The translations under genes were made by a program, and so were the position numbers. Under the pieces are notes generated by a model, which saw only the letters and a program-made list of their open reading frames with translations, ran no database searches and was not told where the DNA came from. Shown one piece after another: positions 52,151-58,747 of a stretch of DNA of 64,000 nucleotides. Numbering within the stretch: position 1 is the stretch's first letter; the number at the start of each line of letters is the position of its first letter. The DNA comes from TMED8 sp038125725 (GTDB lineage Bacteria > Pseudomonadota > Alphaproteobacteria > Rhodospirillales > Casp-alpha2): positions 11,329-75,328 of the forward strand of contig JAYPEK010000017.1 in the NCBI GenBank assembly GCA_038125725.1. The letters are read 5' to 3'.

Positions 52151-52996
52151 ATGGATCTTCAACCGCTCATCGACAAGCTCGCCGGCAACGAATCGGTCGG
52201 CTCGCTGATCTTGATCCTGGCCGCGATCGCGCTCCGCATCGTCGCCGGGCGGTTCCTGCTGTCCAAGTTGGACGGCGACATCGACCAGCGCCGCCGCATC
52301 CTGTCCAACATCAAGAACGGCTTGTTCGTGCTGGTGGTGATCGGGCTGTTCTTCATCTGGGCGCCGGCACTCCGCACCTTCGCCCTGTCGCTGACCGCCT
52401 TCGCCGTCGCCATCATCCTCGCCACCAAGGAACTGATCCTGTGTTTCTCCGGCGCGGTGCTGAAGATGGCCAGCGGCTCCATGCGGGTGGGAAGCTGGAT
52501 CGAGGTCGCCGGCCTGCGCGGCGAGGTCATCGACCAGAACCTGATGTCGACCACCATCCAGGAACTGGGCAGCGGCACCGAGGCCTACGAGTTCACCGGC
52601 AAGACCATCGTTTTGCCGAACAGCCTGTTCCTGGCCGCGCCGGTGAAGAACGAGCGCTTCTTCAAGCGCTACGTCATCCATTCCTTTTCGGTCGTTCTCG
52701 ACGGCGCCACCGATCCCGCGCCGGTCATCGACACCCTGACCCAAGTCATCAAGGCCGAGATGAAGGAGGTCGAGGAAGTGACCCGGCGCTATCACGCCCT
52801 GGTCGAGAGCCGCGCCGGCATCGACATCGCCGGGCTGGAGCCCGAACACAGGCTGACCATGACCAACGAGGGCCGCGTCAAGGTGACCATGACCTGCTTC
52901 GTGCCGACACGCTCCGCCCTCTCCATCGAGCGCCGCGCCATGGAAGCGGCGCTGGCGCTGTTGCGCGCGGCAAAGAAGGAAGAGGCGCCGGCCTGA
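52151..52996 (+). CDS. MscS-family mechanosensitive channel-like protein
   Basis: 281 residues. Three predicted N-terminal helices (about 15-30, 60-80 and 82-105) precede the MscS beta domain: GSMRVGSWIEVAGLRGEVID, LMSTTIQEL and KTIVLPNSLFL. The pore helix is less Gly/Ala-patterned than in E. coli MscS, so gating properties are uncertain. ATG 52151 gives the better N terminus than upstream frames. It ends at 52996, abutting the convergent ATP-grasp gene (52997). Confidence 0.85.
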   Translation: MDLQPLIDKLAGNESVGSLILILAAIALRIVAGRFLLSKLDGDIDQRRRILSNIKNGLFVLVVIGLFFIWAPALRTFALSLTAFAVAIILATKELILCFSGAVLKMASGSMRVGSWIEVAGLRGEVIDQNLMSTTIQELGSGTEAYEFTGKTIVLPNSLFLAAPVKNERFFKRYVIHSFSVVLDGATDPAPVIDTLTQVIKAEMKEVEEVTRRYHALVESRAGIDIAGLEPEHRLTMTNEGRVKVTMTCFVPTRSALSIERRAMEAALALLRAAKKEEAPA

Positions 52997-53950
52997 TCAG
53001 GCGCTGAAAGCGCTGGCGAAGTTCTCGCGCGCGAAGGCGACGCGCTCGCCGATGGAAAGGCCGTCACGCCGGAACCCATCGACGGCCTCCAGCCGGCCGG
53101 CGAGCCCGGCACGGTTGGCGATCTGGATATTCAGACCGGGCCGGGCGTTCAACTCCAGGATCAGCGGTCCCAGGTCCTTGTCCAGCACCAGGTCGATCCC
53201 CTGGTAGGCGAGCCCGGTCAGTTCATGGCTTTGCGCGGCGATCTCCAACAGCGTCTGCCAGCCCGGGATTTCCACGCCAGAGACCGGGTTGCCGGTATCC
53301 GGGTGTTCGCTGACGACGTCGTTGCGCCACACCGCCGTCAGGGTGCGGCCGGTGGCGATATCGATGCCGGCGCCGATGCAGCCCTGATGCAGGTTGGCCT
53401 TGCCCTTGGATAGGCGCGTCGGCAGGCGCACCATGGCCATCACTGGGATGCCGAAATAGACGATGATGCGCACGTCCGGCACGCCCTGATAGCTGATCGC
53501 CTCGAACACCGGGTCGAATTTCACCCGGTACTCGATCAACGCTTTGTCCGGCTGACCGCCGAGCGAGAAGATACCGCTCAGGATGTTGGAGGTATGAAAC
53601 GCCAGTTCGCCATCGTCCATCAGCTTGCCGTCGGCCAGCTTGTAAAGCCCGCGCGAGCGCCCGGTGACGACGACGATCCCCTGCCCCTGGCTGCCTTGCG
53701 CCGGCTTGACCACGAAATCGTCGCGCCCGGCGACGATATCGGGGATGCCGGCGACTTCCGCCTGAATGGTGACGGTGCCGTAGAGTTCCGGCACGGCGAT
53801 GCCCTTTTCCTGGGCGATGGTCTTGGTCAGCGCCTTGTCGTCGACCAGCGGATAGAACCTGCGGTCGTTGTGGACCAGGATGTAATCGGCGTTGCGGCGG
53901 TTGATACCGAGTACGCCGGCGTCACGAAGGCGCCGGGCCAGCCGAAACAT
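52997..53950 (-). CDS. Alpha-L-glutamate ligase-like ATP-grasp protein
   Basis: 317 residues of the RimK-like ATP-grasp superfamily. The nucleotide-binding strand FVVKPAQGSQGQGIVVVTGR and the metal-binding DLGPLILELNARPGLNIQIA are diagnostic. It probably forms an amide or peptide bond at a glutamate side chain of an unknown target. Third gene of an operon with the transglutaminase-like membrane protein and the retropepsin-like protease, a trio found together in many proteobacteria. It starts by TGATG overlap with the membrane protein. Confidence 0.9.
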   Translation of the reverse strand: MFRLARRLRDAGVLGINRRNADYILVHNDRRFYPLVDDKALTKTIAQEKGIAVPELYGTVTIQAEVAGIPDIVAGRDDFVVKPAQGSQGQGIVVVTGRSRGLYKLADGKLMDDGELAFHTSNILSGIFSLGGQPDKALIEYRVKFDPVFEAISYQGVPDVRIIVYFGIPVMAMVRLPTRLSKGKANLHQGCIGAGIDIATGRTLTAVWRNDVVSEHPDTGNPVSGVEIPGWQTLLEIAAQSHELTGLAYQGIDLVLDKDLGPLILELNARPGLNIQIANRAGLAGRLEAVDGFRRDGLSIGERVAFARENFASAFSA

Positions 53951-54774
53951 CAGCGCTCCCCCGCCAGGACCTTGAAGCGCGGCAGTTCGACCAGCCGGTA
54001 GCCGCTGTAGCGCCCCAGCAACAGCGTCGCGGCGAGCACGATCAACAGCAATTCCGGAAACACGAAGAACAGGTGTTGCACCAGCGCCACGTTCATCACC
54101 GCATAGCAAATCGCCGCCACAGCGATGCTGCCGATGGCCTGGCGGAACGATTCCTTGGCGCCGCGCTCCTCCCAGACGATGGACATGCGTTCGATGGTCA
54201 TGGCCAGGATGACGATCGGGAACAGCGCCACCGAAAGCCCGCGGTCGAAGCCTAGCTTGTTGGACAGCACGCTGAGCAACGCCATGATGGCGATGACGAC
54301 GATCACCACGGCCGCCAGCCTCGGCACCAGCAGCAGCTTCAACTGTTCCAGATAGAAGCGCACCATCAGCCCGATGCCGCAGACCAGCGTGAACAGCACC
54401 ACGCCCCACAGCAATTCGGTTTCGCGGAACGCCATGGCCATCAGCACCGGCATGAAGGTGCCGAAAGTGGACATGCCGATGACATTGCGCAGCACCACCA
54501 GCACCATGATGCCGATGGGAATGGTGAGCAGAACCTGATAGACGGCCCGCATCTGGATCGGCAGCCCCATCACCGAGAACTCGACGAAGCCGGACCCCAA
54601 CTCCTTGCCGCGCAACAGCGCCGTCGTCAGCGCCATTTCATAGGCTTGGCTGGTGGCGATCTCGAAACCCTGTCCGGCCGCGCCTTCGATACGCACCAAT
54701 GGCCCCTTGCCGCGCCACCAGGGCATGGTATCGGCGGGTTCGGCTTGGTGGCCGTCCTTGGGATTGAACGGCCG
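53950..54774 (-). pseudogene. Seven-helix C-terminal half of the inactive-transglutaminase membrane protein
   Basis: This frame continues directly after TGA 54775-54777 and ends at 53950. It opens with RPFNPKDGHQAEPAD and WWRGKGPLVRIEGA, then gives seven predicted transmembrane helices (SVMGLPIQMRAVYQVLLTIP, FMPVLMAMAFRE, LLVPRLAAVVIVVIAIMALL and others). It matches the 7TM domain usually fused to an inactive transglutaminase core. An internal ATG at 54726 could start a separate product, but it has no ribosome-binding site. It is probably the C-terminal part of a gene of about 508 codons. Confidence 0.8.
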
Positions 54775-55476
54775 TCATTGGCCATCAATGAACACCTCCA
54801 ACCAATGCACCGCGCCGACGTTGCGCCTGAGTCCGTCCAATGGGACACCGTGCACGGCGCGCGCCGGCACCTGCGCCAATCGCACCAGATCGGCCGCCAG
54901 TTCCGCCATCTTGCGCCGGCTCGGATCGTGGCCGAGCAGCGCCGCCAGTTCCCCCTGTTCGCGCGGCGCACGCATTCTGGACAGCAACAGCGTCACGAAA
55001 GACGCTTCGTCGGCGGATTGCTCCCATAGGCCGGCAACGACCGCGCGGGCGGCGGAGAGTTCGTTTTCCGACAGCCTCGGCTTGCCCGGTGCCGGGCGCG
55101 GCAATGGTGTGGGATCATTGGATTTCTGCGTTTTCTGCACCACGGCACGGTAATAGATGGTTTGTTCGCCGGTCTCCTTGCGGATGGTGAAGGTGGCGTG
55201 GCGGTTGTCGCCGGAGGGCGCTGTCGCCAGGCCATAACCCGGCGACACGAAAGTCTGATCAATGAGCGCGTACGCGTCGCTGGAACGCGGCACCTGCAAG
55301 GTCACCTTCACAGGCCTGCCGTCGCCCTTGAACTTGACCCTGACGTCGACCCGCCAGATTTCCGTACGCGCGTCGGGCACCATGGGGAAGCCCAGAACCT
55401 GGGCCTTGATCAGGAAGACCGCCCCGCCGACCAGCACCAGCAAGGTACAGAGGATATAAAGATGCCGGCGGTTCAT
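54775..55476 (-). CDS. Inactive-transglutaminase N-terminal half, ended by an in-frame TGA
   Basis: 233 residues from ATG 55476, coupled by ATGA overlap to the protease gene upstream. An N-terminal anchor helix (RRHLYILCTLLVLVGGAVFL) is followed by a beta-rich region (VRVKFKGDGRPVKVTLQVPR) and the transglutaminase-like fold ending VHWLEVFIDGQ, then TGA. In the same frame RPFNP follows. GQ-W-RPFNP would match the usual Trp-containing segment, so TGG-to-TGA is the simplest explanation. The full-length family protein is about 500 residues, equal to the sum of both halves. Confidence 0.8.
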   Translation of the reverse strand: MNRRHLYILCTLLVLVGGAVFLIKAQVLGFPMVPDARTEIWRVDVRVKFKGDGRPVKVTLQVPRSSDAYALIDQTFVSPGYGLATAPSGDNRHATFTIRKETGEQTIYYRAVVQKTQKSNDPTPLPRPAPGKPRLSENELSAARAVVAGLWEQSADEASFVTLLLSRMRAPREQGELAALLGHDPSRRKMAELAADLVRLAQVPARAVHGVPLDGLRRNVGAVHWLEVFIDGQ

Positions 55477-56018
55477 TGGGCTTCGCCGCCGATGCAACTG
55501 GGCTTCTTGGTGAAACGCTTGGCCGGATCGACGGCCATGTAGCCGGACATGAAGCTCCGCCCGATCAATAGATTGTACTTGAGCTTGGTCCGGTCCATCA
55601 GGTTGACCTCGACCCGGCGTTTGATCTTGCCAACGCAGATGGTCAGCATCACCACCGGCCGCTTCTGCGGCTTGCCGACCAGGCGTTTGACCGATGCGGT
55701 CCGGAACACCGGTTCGGAAAGCCGGACCTCGCGGCCATCGACGCTTTCAACGTCGAAGGTGATCCAGGGTTCACCGTTTTTCTTGAACCTCTCGACGATC
55801 TTGGCATGGACGGAGGAATGGTCTGCGCCGGTATCCAGTTTCGCCTTCAGCAGAAACCCGGCCGGCATGATCATCGCATTCTCAAGGTAGCCGAAGACCT
55901 GCGGGCTCTCTTTCGACCCAGAGGCGGCGCCAACAGGACCGGCCGTCAAAAACAGGGCGCAAGCAGCGATATGGATCGCGCCCAGCGCAAGCCGTCGAAG
56001 TTGCTGCGTCGTCCCCAT
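55473..56018 (-). CDS. RimK/LysX-associated retropepsin-like aspartic protease (annotated ATP-dependent zinc protease family)
   Basis: 181 residues. A signal peptide (about 1-31, cleavage near GAA|SG) places it in the periplasm. The KLDTGADHSSVHA segment is a retropepsin-type D-T-G-A active site, and NLLIGRSFMSGYMAVDP is the C-terminal flap region of this family. It is the first gene of the operon with the transglutaminase-like membrane protein and the ATP-grasp ligase, and its stop overlaps the next start. The zinc-protease name is historical; no zinc motif is seen. Confidence 0.88.
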   Translation of the reverse strand: MGTTQQLRRLALGAIHIAACALFLTAGPVGAASGSKESPQVFGYLENAMIMPAGFLLKAKLDTGADHSSVHAKIVERFKKNGEPWITFDVESVDGREVRLSEPVFRTASVKRLVGKPQKRPVVMLTICVGKIKRRVEVNLMDRTKLKYNLLIGRSFMSGYMAVDPAKRFTKKPSCIGGEAQ

Positions 56019-56098
56019 GTGAAATCGCCCTGCTATGCGGTTCAGCCGCTTTCAGGCAATCTTAGAGCGGTTCTTGATCGCCGTATAGAGGAAGCGCG

Positions 56099-56938
56099 TC
56101 AGCCGCCAGCGATATCGGCGGCCATCAGTTGGTAGAGCTCGTCGGTGACGTCCGGGCGCATGCCGAACCAGAGTTGGAACCCGCCGACGGCCTGGTGCAG
56201 CAGCATCTGCAGGCCGTCCGACGTCACCAGGCCGCGCGCTTTCGCTGCCTTCAAAAGACCGGTTTCCAGCGGCACGTAGACGATATCGGAAACGATGGCG
56301 TCGGCGGCCAGCGGCGCCAGATCGATCTCCAGGTCCGGCTGGCAATGCATGCCGAGCGACGTGGTATTGACCAAAAGCCCCGCCGTTTCCATCAACCCCG
56401 CCAGGCTTTCCCAGGGCGCCGGATGCACGCGGTTGCCGAAGGCATCACGCACGGCTTCCGCCTTGGAAAGCGTGCGGTTGACCACATGCACGCGTTCCAC
56501 GCCGCGCGCCAGCAACGCATGCACGATGGCCCGGCAGGCGCCGCCGGCGCCGAGCACCAGGGCATCGGCGACGCGGCCGTCCCAGCCGGGCTGGGCGGCA
56601 TCGAGCGAGCCCACGTAGCCGTCGCCATCGGTGTTGGTGGCGCGCAGCAAGCCGTCGTCGAGCCACAGCGTGTTGGCGGCGCCGATGGCGCGCGCCTTGG
56701 CGTCGGGCTCGGACAGGCGAAAGGCGGCGTCCTTGTGCGGCATGGTAACGTTGGCGCCGACGTAGCCATGTCCCGCGAGATCGGTGACGAAGGCCTCGAA
56801 ATCCTCGGGCGCGATCTCCTCGGCGCGGTAGTCGCCCGTGATGCCGTAGTGCTTGAGCCAGTAGCCGTGCAGCTTGGGGGATCGGGAATGTTTCGCCGGA
56901 TAGCCGATGATGCAGGCGGCAGGCGCAGTCGACGCCAT
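56099..56938 (-). CDS. aroE: Shikimate dehydrogenase
   Basis: 279 residues. The substrate pocket has IGYPAKHSRSPKLHGYW and VTMPHKDAAF (catalytic Lys). NTDGDGYVGSL carries the partner Asp. The NADP motif is VLGAGGACRAIVHAL and NRTLSKAE. It reduces 3-dehydroshikimate to shikimate. The ATG is 2 bp after the aroQ stop, so the two consecutive shikimate-pathway steps are made from one transcript. A biosynthetic role is likely; a quinate-catabolic role cannot be excluded. Confidence 0.93.
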   Translation of the reverse strand: MASTAPAACIIGYPAKHSRSPKLHGYWLKHYGITGDYRAEEIAPEDFEAFVTDLAGHGYVGANVTMPHKDAAFRLSEPDAKARAIGAANTLWLDDGLLRATNTDGDGYVGSLDAAQPGWDGRVADALVLGAGGACRAIVHALLARGVERVHVVNRTLSKAEAVRDAFGNRVHPAPWESLAGLMETAGLLVNTTSLGMHCQPDLEIDLAPLAADAIVSDIVYVPLETGLLKAAKARGLVTSDGLQMLLHQAVGGFQLWFGMRPDVTDELYQLMAADIAGG

Positions 56939-56940
56939 CG

Positions 56941-57384
56941 TCAGCCGGCTTCCAGCATGTCCACCATGGCGTCGAGGGCGACCGGATAGCCGTTCACGCC
57001 GAGCCCGGCGATTATGCCGGTGGCCGCCAGCGACACGTAGGAATGATGGCGCCAATCCTCGCGCTGGTGGATATTGGAGATATGCAGCTCGATGATCGGG
57101 CAGGTCATGATCTTCAGCGCATCCATGATGGCAACCGAGGTATGGGTATAGGCGGCCGGATTGAGGATGATGCCCAACGCGCCCGCATAAGCCTCCTGAA
57201 TCCAATCGACGATCTGCGCTTCCGAGTTGGACTGAGCGAAGAAAATCTCGACGCCGCGCTTCTCGGCGCGCGCACGGCACACGGCTTCCACGTCGGCCAG
57301 CGTCGTCGAGCCATAGATTTCCGGCTCGCGCGTGCCGAGCATGTTCAGATTGGGTCCGTTGAGGATGAAGATGGGCTTGGTCAT
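56941..57384 (-). CDS. aroQ: Type II 3-dehydroquinate dehydratase
   Basis: 147 residues with the type II signature ILNGPNLNMLGTREPEIYG (flexible lid loop with the catalytic Tyr), QSNSEAQIVDWIQEA, ILNPAAYTHTSVAIMDAL and ELHISNIHQRE with the active-site His. It dehydrates 3-dehydroquinate to 3-dehydroshikimate, the substrate of AroE encoded next. Start ATG 57384 is favoured by GGAG 7 bases upstream over an ATG six codons earlier. Confidence 0.95.
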   Translation of the reverse strand: MTKPIFILNGPNLNMLGTREPEIYGSTTLADVEAVCRARAEKRGVEIFFAQSNSEAQIVDWIQEAYAGALGIILNPAAYTHTSVAIMDALKIMTCPIIELHISNIHQREDWRHHSYVSLAATGIIAGLGVNGYPVALDAMVDMLEAG

Positions 57385-57497
57385 GCGCGTCTCCTGAACC
57401 ATGTCTCCGCTGCCTGTTCGTTCGTCGTGGCTGTTTATAGACCAGGACCGGCCGGAATGCCCGGCTTTTTATGCATCGCTTTCAAGGCTCTACGCGA

Positions 57498-58727
57498 TCA
57501 CTGGGCCCGGGCGCGTGCTTCCGCCTCCGCCGCGTAGAGTTGAAACAGTTCGCGCTGCGCGTTGCTGGCGCCGAATTCGATGTAATGGGGCTCCAGTTCG
57601 CGCATGGAAGCCAGCGCACCGGCCGCATCGCCCTCCTCGAAGCGCTGGATGGCCTCGCAGAGCGGAATGCCGACGCGGCCCAGCACCTTGGCCAGGTGCG
57701 TATCCTCAGTGTTCGCGACCCGCCGCATGGAAGCCAGGTAGTCACGTACCGCATCGAAGTGCCCGAGCCTCGCCAGCACCATGACATGGTGGATATCGGT
57801 AAAAATCAGCGCATGGCCGTCGGCGTTACGCTCGGCGGTCTCCGCCAGCCCCTCCCAGCGATCCCCCACGTCGACGCCCTTGAACCCGAGGCGCGCCAGG
57901 AACGAGGCGGAATTGTGCGCGTCCATGTAGAACTCGGTCGTGGTGTCGTGGATGGAACTGTCGTAGAGCGCGAGCGCTTCGTCGTAGCGCCCGTCGGCGA
58001 TCAGGTAGAGCCCCCGGTGCCACCAGACATGGCCGCGGAAGGGGTTGCGGTCCTGCCAATGATCGAGCGGATAATCGAGCCAGTCGATGCCTTCCTTGTG
58101 GCGCCCCTGCATTTCCATCACGTGCGCCACGGCATGGATGGCCCACATGTCGTCGGCGTTTCTCTCAACCGCCTCCCGGCCGAGCTTTTCGGCCGTCGCA
58201 TACTCGCCGGCTTCTTCCAACCCGAAGGCGCGCATGCCGAGCACATTGCCGTAGTTGGCGACGTCGGCCGACCATTTCCCCAACACAGACGCCGGCCCGC
58301 CGCCCAAGCGCGCGGTGTCGCCGAGCCAGAAGCTGGTGAAGTGGTGCAGCCGGAGTGCCAGGATATCCAGCGGATGATCCGCCAGGATCGCCTCCCAGCG
58401 CTCGCAGGCGCCGACGGTGTCGCCGCCGGCCCAGGCATCCAGGGTCTCGACATGGCTCCGTTCGCGGTCCGTCACGCCGGCCATGCAGGCTTTCGCCTTC
58501 TCCAACGCATTGGCCACGGCGCCGGCCACCGAAACGGAGCCGAACAGCATCAGCATGTAGCCCCGAAAACAATGCGCCATGCAGAACCCGGGATCGGCTT
58601 CGATCGCGGACTTCAGCGTCGGCATGGCGGAAACCCGGTAATCGAGCCATTCCGTTTGGGCGGCGTTGTAGGCGTCGACGGCGGCCTGGCTGGCGGCGGT
58701 CAGTGGCAGTCCCTGGTTGTCGAACAT
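57498..58727 (-). CDS. TPR protein of the TTC38-like family
   Basis: 409 residues, all-helical, with TPR-like repeats (CMAHCFRGYMLMLFGSVS, ERWEAILADHPLDILALRLH, KLGREAVERNADDMWAIHAV). HAVAHVMEMQGRHKEGIDWL and HVWWHRGLYLIADGRYDEAL are typical of the bacterial TTC38 group, whose function is unknown. ATG 58727 is preceded by GGGGGGAGGAGA. It lies 20 bp downstream of the molybdoenzyme gene on the same strand and could be co-transcribed. Cytoplasmic. Confidence 0.82.
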   Translation of the reverse strand: MFDNQGLPLTAASQAAVDAYNAAQTEWLDYRVSAMPTLKSAIEADPGFCMAHCFRGYMLMLFGSVSVAGAVANALEKAKACMAGVTDRERSHVETLDAWAGGDTVGACERWEAILADHPLDILALRLHHFTSFWLGDTARLGGGPASVLGKWSADVANYGNVLGMRAFGLEEAGEYATAEKLGREAVERNADDMWAIHAVAHVMEMQGRHKEGIDWLDYPLDHWQDRNPFRGHVWWHRGLYLIADGRYDEALALYDSSIHDTTTEFYMDAHNSASFLARLGFKGVDVGDRWEGLAETAERNADGHALIFTDIHHVMVLARLGHFDAVRDYLASMRRVANTEDTHLAKVLGRVGIPLCEAIQRFEEGDAAGALASMRELEPHYIEFGASNAQRELFQLYAAEAEARARAQ

Positions 58728-58747
58728 CTGTCTCCTCCCCCCATTTG

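Noticed and set aside
54775..54777. TGA as selenocysteine or as a Trp codon under a changed genetic code
   Set aside because: TGA ends many neighbouring genes normally, homologous context suggests Trp rather than Cys/Sec, and no selenocysteine-type stem-loop was evident after the codon.
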